A stretch of DNA of 64,000 bases from an uncultured Anaerobutyricum sp. (lineage in GTDB: Bacteria; Bacillota; Clostridia; Lachnospirales; Lachnospiraceae). Below the pieces are notes generated by a model. The model was given only the letters and a program-made list of their open reading frames with translations. It was not told the DNA's origin and did not search any database. The position numbers were made by a program, and so were the translations under genes. Every line of letters starts with the position of its first letter. Within the stretch, counting starts at the first letter, position 1. Of this stretch, positions 38,252 through 48,081 are shown one piece after another. The DNA lies in NCBI RefSeq assembly GCF_934307085.1, contig NZ_CAKRCF010000001.1, forward strand, positions 66,379 to 130,378, read 5' to 3'.

Positions 38252-39343
38252 CTAATATTGAAGCTTAAAATATAACGTTGTATATGGTACTTTTCCTGCA
38301 ATCTGCATCCGTAGCGACGAAGCCCCACTATACCGAAGAATAAACTGCAGATTATCATTCGAATACTTATCCTGGTCATAATCTTTTACCATAAACTGAA
38401 TACTATTTGGACTTTCTTCCTCCAAAATATCCTCACATTTACTACGAAAACTTTTATAATTCTCACAAAGTAAATCTTTTTTTCTATAGTAATTATATTC
38501 GTTCCCTTCTGCCTTTTGATACAATGTCGCATTCCATTTATGGTCTGCTTTCATCTGCGTATCATTCACATTAAAATAAGTGTACATAATACAAAAAGCA
38601 TCATCTGGCTCTGGGTCATCCCAGGTAGTATCTACGTGATACCATTCTTTATCAAGCTTTATCAGATTCCATGCATGATTCTCTCCATCCGCTGTGCCAG
38701 AAATCATCTTACAGGTTATACCTGAAAGATCGCAGAGCAGCTTCATCGCTTCTGCATAACCATTGCATACCGCCTTATTTAAAACCAAAGCTCCATATGC
38801 ACTATAGGCATCTCCTTCCGGCTCTTTCTTTCCACCCGGATATCCATATGCAACATTGCCTACAATATAATCATGAATTATCTTCTCCTTTTCATAATCA
38901 CTCCGCTTCTTGCTTTGTAAATTGACAAGAATGCTTTTGCAGATTTCATATAAATCCCTTGCTTTATCTCGTTCTTCTGGAATATCTGTCTCATCAAAAA
39001 ATGCTCTCTCTACATAATAGTTATCACTAATCTCACAACTTAATGTCACATAAGACTTATTCAAAAACTTTACACTCTTTATCTGATATTCCTTTACAAC
39101 ACCATAAAAACCTTCTATACTCTGATTCAGTTCATCAAAATCTTCCTGTGTAAGCTCACTCGTCACAAAAGAAATCTTTGTCTCTCCTTTAGAAAGCGCA
39201 TCTTCAATCTCCGCAAGCAATTCCTTTTTCGTATCGATCACAATCTGGGCAGAAGTATTTAAATGCGTTATCATGCTACAGCCACTGATTATGAAAATAC
39301 TTATCCAGAGAGTTACTAACAATAGTATTAACTTTCTTTTCAT
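38252..39343 (-). CDS. Lipoprotein with transglutaminase-like domain
   Basis: Secreted lipoprotein of 363 aa: signal peptide and lipobox SIFIISGCSM (Cys about 22), an alpha/beta N-terminal region, and a transglutaminase-like protease domain (about 165-255). The catalytic triad is visible as Cys in LNKAVCNGYAEAMKLLC, His in GENHAWNLIKL and Asp in HVDTTWDDP. These proteins often process peptides at the cell surface. The start at 39343 follows GAGGTG; a GTG two codons earlier overlaps it. It lies downstream of the groEL-side hairpin nest. Confidence 0.86.
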   Translation of the reverse strand: MKRKLILLLVTLWISIFIISGCSMITHLNTSAQIVIDTKKELLAEIEDALSKGETKISFVTSELTQEDFDELNQSIEGFYGVVKEYQIKSVKFLNKSYVTLSCEISDNYYVERAFFDETDIPEERDKARDLYEICKSILVNLQSKKRSDYEKEKIIHDYIVGNVAYGYPGGKKEPEGDAYSAYGALVLNKAVCNGYAEAMKLLCDLSGITCKMISGTADGENHAWNLIKLDKEWYHVDTTWDDPEPDDAFCIMYTYFNVNDTQMKADHKWNATLYQKAEGNEYNYYRKKDLLCENYKSFRSKCEDILEEESPNSIQFMVKDYDQDKYSNDNLQFILRYSGASSLRMQIAGKVPYTTLYFKLQY

Positions 39344-39420
39344 AAACACCTCATATAAATAATATCCTCAAAAATATTCTACCAACTTTTAATCAAAAAG
39401 GCAATTCTGATTTGCGCAGG

Positions 39421-39567
39421 CAAAGGAGACGCTCTCAGCAAATAAAATAACCTACATTTGTAACTTTGGTCGCTGCGGGTTGAATACTCGCTTACACACG
39501 CTCGTATCCAACCCTTGCTCCGAGGCCACAAATATAGGTTATTTTATTTACTGAGAGCTGTCTTTGG
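39421..39567 (-). repeat. HP8: hairpin element within the nest
   Basis: Arms 39431-39461 and 39528-39558 pair at 29 of 31 positions. On the minus strand the core has GGAGCAAG, apical stem GGGTTGGATAC / GTATTCAACCC, then GCAGCGACCAA. The left side shows the CGTCTCC terminus after the stem; the right side is GACAGC. Confidence 0.8.
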
Positions 39568-39620
39568 CTGCTGAAGTAAAGTCAGAATTTATGTTTTAAA
39601 AGATTTGCCGGATTAGAAAT

Positions 39621-39876
39621 AGACAGCCGCTGTAGATATTCTATCGGATTGCTCAAAAAATATGAAAAAGAAGCCCTAAAAAATTTATTGAATTTTGTGA
39701 CTTTGTGCTGCGGAATTTTGACCATAGAAACTTCGGACTGCTTTTTCCGAAGTTTCTGTTTTATTGGGCAAAATGGAGCGTTTAGCACAACGGAACAAAA
39801 TCAATAAATTTTTTAGGGCTTCTTCTTAATAATTCTTCCGGCAATCCGATTGCTATGTTTCTGTAGCGGCGTCTCC
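39621..39876. repeat. HP9: ~90-bp-arm hairpin
   Basis: The centre of the arms is perfect: AAGAAGCCCTAAAAAATTTA plus TTGA (39668-39691) with its complement at 39801-39824, 24 of 24. Outward, ATCGGATTGC (39643-39652) pairs with GCAATCCGAT (39841-39850). The apex has a perfect 12-bp hairpin AGAAACTTCGGA / TCCGAAGTTTCT (39726-39757). Total arm length is about 90 nt with gaps. Confidence 0.8.
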
Positions 39877-39902
39877 TTTGCTACGCAAACCAGAATTTAT
39901 AA

Positions 39903-41642
<1,740 letters not shown>

Positions 41643-41701
41643 TTAATGTCTTGTCTGAAAAAATACTATCTGTCTTCTACTAACACTGGTTTAAATCTAA
41701 A

Positions 41702-41971
41702 TTATTCTACAATTGCAAGAATATCACTCTGTTTTACGATGATATACTCTTCTTCCATCTTTACATTTGTTCCTGCATATTTAGAATAGATTACTTTCTG
41801 TCCAACGCTTACTTCCATCTTCACGTCTTCTGTTCCAGGACCTACAGCAACTACTTCTGCTTCCTGTGGTTTTTCCTGTGCGGAGCTAGTAAGAATAATA
41901 CCAGTCTTTGTTTTTGTTTCTGCCTCCAGCTGTTTTAATACAACTCTGTCTGCTAATGGTACTAACTTCAT
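41702..41971 (-). CDS. groES: Co-chaperonin GroES (Hsp10)
   Basis: 89-aa subunit of the heptameric lid of GroEL. N-terminal PLADRVVLKQLE, the mobile loop KTGIILTSSAQEKPQ, and YSKYAGTNVKMEEEYIIVKQSDILA are characteristic, though the protein is slightly short. It is first gene of the groESL operon, with CIRCE 63-89 nt upstream. Confidence 0.97.
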   Translation of the reverse strand: MKLVPLADRVVLKQLEAETKTKTGIILTSSAQEKPQEAEVVAVGPGTEDVKMEVSVGQKVIYSKYAGTNVKMEEEYIIVKQSDILAIVE

Positions 41972-42033
41972 AATATAATGCCTCCTAATTCAAAATTAAT
42001 TGTAAATCTGTTATCTTCCTGTTTTTTAATTTG

Positions 42034-42060
42034 TTAGCACTCATTTCGTTTGAGTGCTAA
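42034..42060 (-). promoter_or_regulatory. CIRCE operator (HrcA)
   Basis: Perfect TTAGCACTC - 9 nt - GAGTGCTAA inverted repeat (42034-42042 and 42052-42060). HrcA binding here would repress groESL until heat shock. Confidence 0.97.
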
Positions 42061-42072
42061 TTGCTAATACCT

Positions 42073-42101
42073 ATAATATGTTTTTTCTTTTATAATTGCA
42101 A
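42073..42101 (-). promoter_or_regulatory. groESL promoter
   Basis: Minus-strand TTGCAA (42096-42101), a 17-nt spacer and TATTAT (42073-42078), placing the start of transcription at the edge of the CIRCE element. Confidence 0.78.
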
Positions 42102-42146
42102 ATTAAAAAAATCTTTATTTCTTTCTCATTTCTTTTATATTTTAAT

Positions 42147-42521
42147 TTATCTTTTATTTTCTCTTTTTTTCTGATTATATCTCTTTTTTGCTCTTGTTTT
42201 ATATTTTCTATAGTATTTTTTCCCAAGTGGCTTTAATCGAAAACGACCATTTCCCCAAATATCAACAATCTGACTATATCCTTTTTTTGTTCTTATGATA
42301 TCTCCTATTCTTGCATCTGGAGGCAGCTTAAACCTTCCCTGTACTCTCCGCATCTTATTTCTGCTCTTTTTTCTCCCATATATCTTATGTGGTACACCAT
42401 ATACTCTTTCTATTGCTGATAAATGTTCTGTCCCTCTTTTGCCTTTTTCTCCGGCATTTACCACGACAGAGCACAAAATCACACCTATAAGTATTCCCAA
42501 TCCCATCTTTCTAATACGCAT
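42147..42521 (-). CDS. Small secreted, extremely basic protein
   Basis: No family recognised. The 124-aa product has a signal peptide (about 1-24, MGLGILIGVILCSVVVNAG) and a mature part very rich in Lys, Arg and Tyr, ending RKYKTRAKKRYNQKKRENKR. The middle (LPPDARIGDIIRTKKGYSQIVDIWGNGRFRL) looks like a small beta-rich fold. The charge suggests binding to nucleic acid, teichoic acid or peptidoglycan, or an antimicrobial role; none is shown. The start at 42521 follows AAGGAG by 6 nt. It sits between the groESL promoter and the M56 gene. Confidence 0.7.
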   Translation of the reverse strand: MRIRKMGLGILIGVILCSVVVNAGEKGKRGTEHLSAIERVYGVPHKIYGRKKSRNKMRRVQGRFKLPPDARIGDIIRTKKGYSQIVDIWGNGRFRLKPLGKKYYRKYKTRAKKRYNQKKRENKR

Positions 42522-42725
42522 TGATTCTCCTTCTGTATTCTCATAAAACATTTATATCTGTTTTCTCTTTAATATAATATATAGACGTAAATTTCATATC
42601 AGATGTTGCATTTTTCATAAAAAAATAAAGTATACTATCTTTATATAGCACACTTTATCATTTTTCTTCTTTTATTACAACGTCTGTAATTTTCTAAAAT
42701 TTACTCTAAAAACCAGTGATATATT

Positions 42726-44069
42726 TTATTGTTTCATATTGTGAGAACAAATCGCATAATCAGCCGTATATAATAATGTACCATATTCAACCTTCTCACA
42801 CTTTTCACATCTTTGTGCATCATAAGCTTTAATCCGACATATTTTATCCGCACCTAATGTATGAATCTTAAGCGTTCCCTTTTCCATGCTGTGTACACAT
42901 CCCTTTTGCATCTCTTTTTTGCGAACATCTGAAGATTCTTTTTCTATATCAGATTGCTGGACCGAAATAACCTCATCATCATCTTTCTCAAATAAAAGGG
43001 CTGATTTACTGAAATCGAGTTTTTCATCACCATCAGAAATATCCTTTCCGTAAAAATAACCCCACTCTGCCTCTGTAAATGTATTATTTTCTGCTGGTAC
43101 ATCCTGTTCCGGCGTAGCACTATAAACAAAAATTGTCACGAAACTACACATACACATTGCAATAAAAATTCCTGCTATCAATAAACAAATTCTTTTTTCT
43201 GGCCGTTTATCTTCATCAAGAATCCTGTCTACACGTTCCCTCATCTTTTCTCCATTATTCGTCAGTCCCTGCACGATTGCCCAATGTCTTCTTGGCATAA
43301 CTACCGCTGCTGATCTTATGAGAAAAAGAGCATAATTTTTCTTTTCCTCGATATTACTATTTTTCATACATTCTGCATCACAATAATATTCACACATTGT
43401 AGAATACTGATGAATCAGATAATATACAAATGGATTATACCAGTGAAAAATACAACATATGAGTGCGAGAAACTTCCAGAAAATATCTCTATGGCGAATA
43501 TGTGTAAGTTCATGTCTTAAAAGCCATTCTTTTTCTTCTGAATCGTATTGTTTTTCCGGAAAAAAAATTTTCGGACGAATCCATCCTACTGTACAAGGTG
43601 TTTTTACTCGATATGTTTGAAAAACCTCAATATTTCCCCCTTTACTTCTGGAAAATACTTCTGTTTTTATTCCACTCTTTTTTATTTTTCTCTTAATAAA
43701 AAAATATGTTCCATAATGATATACAATAAATACAGTGCAAATAATAAACCATATAATACATATATCAAAAAATCGTTTGGATACAACATAATAACTGCCA
43801 ACTAAAGTTGGAATATTTACAACTTCAAATCCACCAATCTTCTTTTCTACGATTCTCCAAAAATCACTTAATTCAAACCGCCTTGTTAATGTTGACGGTA
43901 GAATTGTGTATTTAAATTGCTGAAATGGACACAAATATAAAATAATAGATAAACGCAGCATCCAAATATATTTTCGCACCGATACACACTTTTTAAATAT
44001 TGCCTTAATAAGAAGATACCCAAGAATCGGAAATGTCCCCGCCATATCCATCGCAAGTTGTAGCACCAT
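42726..44069 (-). CDS. BlaR1/MecR1-like M56 metallopeptidase sensor
   Basis: 447-aa membrane protease-sensor. Four hydrophobic segments (about 1-30, 35-55, 105-130, 295-320) frame the zinc-protease loop with LLRHELTHIRHRDIF (HExxH, about 187-201) and EYYCDAECM (third ligand). It would be triggered from outside and inactivate the BlaI repressor encoded 31 nt upstream. The C-terminal extracellular part (about 320-447) is not a penicillin-binding domain: no SxxK is visible, and it has a Cys/His pattern (GCVHSM...KICRI...RCEKCEK...YAICSHN) instead. The inducing signal may therefore not be a beta-lactam. Confidence 0.85.
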   Translation of the reverse strand: MVLQLAMDMAGTFPILGYLLIKAIFKKCVSVRKYIWMLRLSIILYLCPFQQFKYTILPSTLTRRFELSDFWRIVEKKIGGFEVVNIPTLVGSYYVVSKRFFDICIIWFIICTVFIVYHYGTYFFIKRKIKKSGIKTEVFSRSKGGNIEVFQTYRVKTPCTVGWIRPKIFFPEKQYDSEEKEWLLRHELTHIRHRDIFWKFLALICCIFHWYNPFVYYLIHQYSTMCEYYCDAECMKNSNIEEKKNYALFLIRSAAVVMPRRHWAIVQGLTNNGEKMRERVDRILDEDKRPEKRICLLIAGIFIAMCMCSFVTIFVYSATPEQDVPAENNTFTEAEWGYFYGKDISDGDEKLDFSKSALLFEKDDDEVISVQQSDIEKESSDVRKKEMQKGCVHSMEKGTLKIHTLGADKICRIKAYDAQRCEKCEKVEYGTLLYTADYAICSHNMKQ

Positions 44070-44100
44070 TCGACCTTTGCCGCCTCTCTCCTGTGACCTG

Positions 44101-44472
44101 TTATTTATTCAGAATATGTGAAATCAATTCCTGCTCATCCACACTTGTAATCGCATTATTACCAGTTAATGCTGCAATAAAGTGACTGATTTTCCCCTCA
44201 TAAGACTCGTCCAATATTGTCCTAGCCTTATACTGTTTAAATTCTGCTTTCGTCAGACTTACACTATAATAAGCCTTTGTCCCCTCTTTTTGTCTTTCTA
44301 ATAAACCCTTATCTATCAAACGGCTCAAAAAAGTATTTAATGTCTGCTTTTTCCAGTTTTTATTCTCCTCCTCATTAAAATACTTCATTAACTCCCCAAA
44401 AGTATACTTCTTCTCTGTACTCCAGAAATACTCCATAATCCTGTACTCTGTGTTGCTCAAATGAATACTCAT
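44101..44472 (-). CDS. blaI: BlaI/MecI-family transcriptional repressor
   Basis: 123-aa winged-helix repressor. The N-terminal DNA-binding domain (LSNTEYRIMEYFWSTEKKYTFGEL...TLNTFLSRLIDKGLL) and a C-terminal dimerisation helix region, where BlaR-type proteases cut, are the family layout. The start at 44472 follows AGGAGG. It forms an operon with the M56 sensor gene downstream. No beta-lactamase gene is nearby. Confidence 0.92.
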   Translation of the reverse strand: MSIHLSNTEYRIMEYFWSTEKKYTFGELMKYFNEEENKNWKKQTLNTFLSRLIDKGLLERQKEGTKAYYSVSLTKAEFKQYKARTILDESYEGKISHFIAALTGNNAITSVDEQELISHILNK

Positions 44473-44518
44473 ATATATTTCCTTCCTCCTGCACTCTGTC
44501 TTTTGTAACACTTTTTTA

Positions 44519-44559
44519 ATATACTAAATATACTATGCTCCTATTTTTCTTGCAAGCAA
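44519..44559 (-). promoter_or_regulatory. blaI promoter with repeated ATATACTA operator candidate
   Basis: Minus-strand TTGCTT (44554-44559), an 18-nt spacer and TAGTAT (44530-44535). ATATACTA is repeated at 44519-44526 and 44528-44535, overlapping the -10, where BlaI binding would block transcription. It is not the classical TACA/TGTA BlaI box. Confidence 0.5.
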
Positions 44560-44647
44560 TTTTTGATTGAACTCATTAATTAAAGTACACTTTATTCAAC
44601 CGCCATGTCAAAAAAGAGGAAGTCCTGCATATAGCTAAAGACATAAA

Positions 44648-44754
44648 TGAAAAAAGATAGTATAATAATAATTGCAACTTTAACACAAGAAAAACCACAG
44701 ATAAGGTGTTTTTCTCACAACAGTTAAAGTCATAATTATTATACTGTCTTTTTT
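44648..44754. repeat. HP10: AT-rich hairpin upstream of a small ORF
   Basis: Arms 44648-44683 and 44722-44754 pair with a few gaps (GAAAAAAGATAGTATAATAA... with ...TTATTATACTGTCTTTTTTC). An apical AGAAAAACC / GGTGTTTTTCT hairpin is nested. Weaker pairing continues outward to about 44623 and 44778, so the ribosome-binding site of the ORF at 44788 lies in the outer right arm. Confidence 0.7.
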
Positions 44755-44787
44755 CTATTTTATCTGTATATCTCAGGAGGTCTTCAC

Positions 44788-45036
44788 ATGAAAAAAACAG
44801 GTCATTACCACAATGATTACAGTCCCCGTTATCATGAGGCTTTTGATATTTATGAGAAAGCAAAAAAACACGCAAAAGAACAACGAAAAAAAGAGAGACT
44901 ACGCTCTCTTTCGGTTATTGAACAGGAACATGGCAACAGAAGCAGCAATAATAATACCATAACCAACAAAGCTCCACATATCAGGAATCTGTCTAAGAAA
45001 CAGAAAACCAAGAACAGTGGAGAAAATAATCTGTGA
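44788..45036 (+). CDS. Possible small basic protein, antisense to the EamA gene 3' end
   Basis: 82-codon frame preceded by AGGAGG 8 nt upstream, one of the better ribosome sites in the region. The first 55 residues (KKTGHYHNDYSPRYHEAFDIY then AKKHAKEQRKKERLRS) look protein-like, and the remainder is antisense to the EamA transporter gene and Asn/Lys-rich. No family is recognised. It could be a short regulator or a remnant of a gene truncated by the transporter. Confidence 0.4.
   Translation: MKKTGHYHNDYSPRYHEAFDIYEKAKKHAKEQRKKERLRSLSVIEQEHGNRSSNNNTITNKAPHIRNLSKKQKTKNSGENNL
44886..44909 (-). terminator. Terminator overlapping the EamA gene stop
   Basis: Minus-strand AGAGAG - 6 nt - CTCTCT followed by seven T. 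The stem overlaps the TAG stop at 44899-44901. Confidence 0.65.
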
Positions 45037-45759
45037 ATAATCATAGATTGAGATTTCTCCTGCGGGAGCACAAGTATAGGCGGCAGTAATGGTAAACTGT
45101 CCTCCACTTGCAAATAAGCCAGCAAGAAGTAGACAACCAAGCTGTGCAAGAGTCATCGGATGAAAATTAAATATAAGGTATGGCAATGTCACAATACAGG
45201 AAAATGCAGAGAAAAAGAGAACAATAAATGGTCCTTTTACTCCGTTTGTTCCAAGCATTCGTACATAAGTATAGGCAATTCCTGCTCCCATTCCACCAAG
45301 AAGCCCGATAAATGCAGGTAATGCAGTTACAGAAGCAAATCCGGGCTTAATAATAAATAAACTTCCGACAAAGGCAATAAATACACAGCTTGCTGCAAAT
45401 GGATGTATTTTTTCTTTTAAAAGGATAAATGAAAAAAGAATCGCAAAAAACGGAGACAATTTATTTAAGATGGAGGCATCTGCAAGCATCAAATGATCAA
45501 TCGCATAATAATTACATAAGATACCCAATGTTCCACAGATAGAGCGCATCAACAGATTTTTAAGTTGTCCTTTTGGTACATGAATCGTCGTATGTGACCT
45601 TTTTAATGCAATTAATGCAAAAAACACTGCAACAAAGTTACGAAAAAAGCTCTTTTCAATCGATGGCAAATCCCCGGCAAGCCGTACCATCATATTCATA
45701 AGTGCGAAGAAAAAAGCTGAAGTAATAATCAGGATAATTCCTTTATTTTTCTGACTCAT
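44899..45759 (-). CDS. EamA/DMT-family transporter
   Basis: 286-aa membrane protein with ten hydrophobic segments in two EamA repeats (first about 1-135, second about 145-280). GIILIITSAFFFALMNMMVRL starts the first and AFIGLLGGMGAGIAYTYVRML the second. These export or exchange metabolites such as amino acids or nucleotide-related compounds; the substrate is unknown. GAGGAAATGAT precedes the start. The gene stands alone. Confidence 0.88.
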   Translation of the reverse strand: MSQKNKGIILIITSAFFFALMNMMVRLAGDLPSIEKSFFRNFVAVFFALIALKRSHTTIHVPKGQLKNLLMRSICGTLGILCNYYAIDHLMLADASILNKLSPFFAILFSFILLKEKIHPFAASCVFIAFVGSLFIIKPGFASVTALPAFIGLLGGMGAGIAYTYVRMLGTNGVKGPFIVLFFSAFSCIVTLPYLIFNFHPMTLAQLGCLLLAGLFASGGQFTITAAYTCAPAGEISIYDYSQIIFSTVLGFLFLRQIPDMWSFVGYGIIIAASVAMFLFNNRKRA

Positions 45760-45980
45760 ATCATTTCCTCTTTCTATAATTTTTATGATTTGAATTTTTA
45801 ATATGCAATCTTGATATTCTTACCACCTTACTATAAAAATGTCAAGATGAATAATTCTCATCTTATTTATTAAGATAAATAAAACAAACTATCCCCCATT
45901 TTTATATTCTATTTAAAATTCAACTCAAATGAAGGGCTCAGAAATAAAATCTCCGAGGATTTCCACTTAATTTTTCAGTA

Positions 45981-46100
45981 GAAATCAAAGAGAGAATAGA
46001 GCTTATGGCTGTGATCTCTGTGTGAGAATTGCATGCAAACAGGCATCCAATCCACAACAACCAAAGATACAACTATAGGCTATATTCTCTCTTCAGATTC
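45981..46100. repeat. HP11: imperfect hairpin downstream of the deacetylase gene
   Basis: Arms 45981-46017 and 46065-46100 pair over about 30 positions (GAGAGAATA...), with most differences of the G-T type. The loop contains TTGCATGCAA. It ends 16 nt from the stop codon of the deacetylase gene. 45760-45980 is AT-rich upstream sequence of the EamA gene with nothing else visible. Confidence 0.6.
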
Positions 46101-46116
46101 ATTTGTATATTTTTAC

Positions 46117-47268
46117 TTACTCTCCTACAGTCGTACTCTCTGCTCCATCTGTAGAATCTGCCGGAGCTGTCTCTGCTGAGGCTTGGGTTGTAGGATCCGT
46201 ACGATAATGAACTGTTCCCGGATCTAGAGTCTCTCCTCTTGCTTCATAAAGCTCTGGTACAGTGACTAACTGAAACCCTTCTGCAATCAAGTCTGGAACA
46301 AATCGTTTTACTGCATCTACGTTATACTCATGGATATCGTGAAGTAGTACAACGTCTCCGTCTTGTGCTTTCATAACTTCGTTGTAAGTTGCGTCTGCAT
46401 TCTTTGTCTTCCAGTCTTCTGTATCAAGAGACCAGTTCATACAGCAGAGGTTGTAGCCGCCTACTGCGGATAATACGGTCTTATTTACCGCTCCGTATGG
46501 AGGACGCATCAAGGTTGGTTTTACACCGATTGCCTTATTAATTGCATCAACCGACTTACTGATTTCACTGTCAAGTGCAGATGCGCTTAAATTCGTAAGT
46601 ACAACGTGGCTGTATGTATGTGTTCCTACTTCCATACCAAGATTGTATTCTCTCTGTACGGTTTCTGGATAATATTCTGCGTTCTGTCCTAAGCAGAAGA
46701 AGGTTGCTTTCGCATAGTTCTCTTCTAACGCATCAAGCATTGGTGTTGTTGTTTCTGGGTTAGGACCATCATCAAATGTAATAGCTACCATTGGTTTACT
46801 TGGATCAATGGCTGGATAGATTCTTAAATCAAAAGATGCACTTAATTTAGAACCATCAGTTGCAGTAGCTGTTACCTTTACGGTATTCTTTCCTGCATTT
46901 TTACCTGGTTTTAATACACCATCTTTTGTTACGGTCACCATCCCCTCTTCGCTACAAGTCCATTTGAGCTTTGTATTTGTCGCATTAGATGGTTCATGGC
47001 TGATTTTTAACTGCATGGTCTGACCAACACGAATCGCTGTTGCCGGTGCGGTGACTTTTAAATCTGTCATTGGTATGCTGTTATCTGGTGCTTCGGTAGA
47101 AGCTTCTGTTGCCTTTGCTGAATTACTTCCCTTATTACCTTCCTTATTATCTGCAGATGCTGATGAAGTAAGATTCTTCATAATTGCAAAAATGCCACAT
47201 AATAATATGACTACAACAACGACTGCCGCAATCATCTTAACAGCACCTGACTTTTTCTTTCTTCTCAT
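46117..47268 (-). CDS. Membrane-anchored polysaccharide deacetylase with Ig-like domain
   Basis: 383-aa envelope enzyme of carbohydrate esterase family 4. A basic N terminus and one membrane segment (about 10-30, MIAAVVVVVILLCGIFAIM) are followed by a Ser/Asn/Glu linker, a Big_2-like beta domain (about 65-150, KLKWTCSEEGMVTVTKDGVL), and the NodB domain (about 155-350). Metal and catalytic motifs are ITFDDGPNPETT, GTHTYSHVVL, RPPYGAVNK and LHDIHEYNVD. It probably removes acetyl groups from peptidoglycan or exopolysaccharide. GGAGG precedes the start with long spacing. Confidence 0.9.
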   Translation of the reverse strand: MRRKKKSGAVKMIAAVVVVVILLCGIFAIMKNLTSSASADNKEGNKGSNSAKATEASTEAPDNSIPMTDLKVTAPATAIRVGQTMQLKISHEPSNATNTKLKWTCSEEGMVTVTKDGVLKPGKNAGKNTVKVTATATDGSKLSASFDLRIYPAIDPSKPMVAITFDDGPNPETTTPMLDALEENYAKATFFCLGQNAEYYPETVQREYNLGMEVGTHTYSHVVLTNLSASALDSEISKSVDAINKAIGVKPTLMRPPYGAVNKTVLSAVGGYNLCCMNWSLDTEDWKTKNADATYNEVMKAQDGDVVLLHDIHEYNVDAVKRFVPDLIAEGFQLVTVPELYEARGETLDPGTVHYRTDPTTQASAETAPADSTDGAESTTVGE

Positions 47269-47373
47269 AATTGTAATTACCTCCTATAAAGGTTCCTTGC
47301 ATTCTAAACACGCTTCTTAATGCACTCTCAGAATCTGTTGTACCTGATTTTGCGAGTACATTACAAGATAAAA

Positions 47374-47402
47374 AGGCGAAAATCAAGGTATGATTTCCGC
47401 CT
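47374..47402 (-). terminator. Intrinsic terminator after efp
   Basis: AGGCGAAAATCA (47374-47385) pairs with TGATTTCCGCCT (47391-47402), one mismatch, 5-nt loop, T-tract on the minus strand, about 60 nt past the efp stop. Confidence 0.85.
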
Positions 47403-47461
47403 GCTCTTAACTTATTGCATAGTTTCGAAATCCCGTAAAGATACTCCGAAATGAACAAAAA

Positions 47462-48019
47462 TTATACTCTGGATAAGTATTCTCCTGTTCTTGTGTCAAT
47501 CTTTAACTTATCGCCAAGATTTACAAATAAAGGTACATATACAACTGCGCCTGTCTCAACGGTACAAGGTTTTGTTGCTCCTGTTGCTGTGTTACCTTTC
47601 TCTCCTGGTTCGCACTCTGTTACTTCTAACTCTGCAAACATAGGCGGTTCTACAGCAAAGATATCTCCGTTATGGGAAATCATCTTAACCATGTCGTTCT
47701 CACGAACAAACTTAAGAGAATCACCGATCATATCTTCGTTTAATGCGATCTGATCGAATGTCTCTACATCCATGAAGTAATATAAGTCACCATCTGTGTA
47801 TAAATACTGCATATCTGTACGCTCGATATGTGCTGGTGGGAACTTCTCTGTTGGACGGAATGTCTTCTCAACAACACCACCGTTCTTAATATTCTTCATT
47901 TTAGTTCTTACGAAAGCTGCACCCTTTCCTGGTTTTACATGCTGGAAATCTACAATTTGAAAAACATTTCCCTCAAGTTCGATAGTTAAGCCATTTTTAA
48001 AATCGCCTGCAGAAATCAT
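47462..48019 (-). CDS. efp: Elongation factor P
   Basis: 185-aa translation factor that relieves stalling at consecutive prolines. The three beta-barrel domains are of normal length; the modification-site loop is [17 protein letters not shown] with Lys near residue 32, and the C terminus has [17 protein letters not shown]. No efp modification gene is adjacent. AGGAGG-like sequence precedes the start. Confidence 0.96.
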   Translation of the reverse strand: MISAGDFKNGLTIELEGNVFQIVDFQHVKPGKGAAFVRTKMKNIKNGGVVEKTFRPTEKFPPAHIERTDMQYLYTDGDLYYFMDVETFDQIALNEDMIGDSLKFVRENDMVKMISHNGDIFAVEPPMFAELEVTECEPGEKGNTATGATKPCTVETGAVVYVPLFVNLGDKLKIDTRTGEYLSRV

Positions 48020-48081
48020 ATCTGAAATTCCTCCTTAATCACTAGTAAATCATTCATTAATCTATTCTATAATAAATACCT

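Larger units (their letters stand above)
39403..39897. repeat. Nested inverted-repeat region downstream of groEL
   Basis: Outer arms 39403-39432 and 39869-39897 are nearly complementary (AATTCTGATTTGCG... with ...CGCAAACCAGAATT), enclosing HP8 and HP9. The right strand continues directly from GGAGACG into CCGCTACAG, while on the left that junction is interrupted at 39431 and resumes at about 39625. This suggests HP8 plus about 60 bp was inserted into the left arm of a larger element. The right end is 5 nt from the groEL stop. No gene lies in this 550-nt gap. Confidence 0.75.

Noticed and set aside
39582..39788. Short minus-strand ORF in the hairpin nest
   Set aside because: It consists of inverted-repeat sequence and has no ribosome site.
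47303..47332. Seventh copy of the short palindrome (AAACACGCTTC...CACTCTCAG)
   Set aside because: Only half of the motif matches and symmetry is lost; too weak to count.
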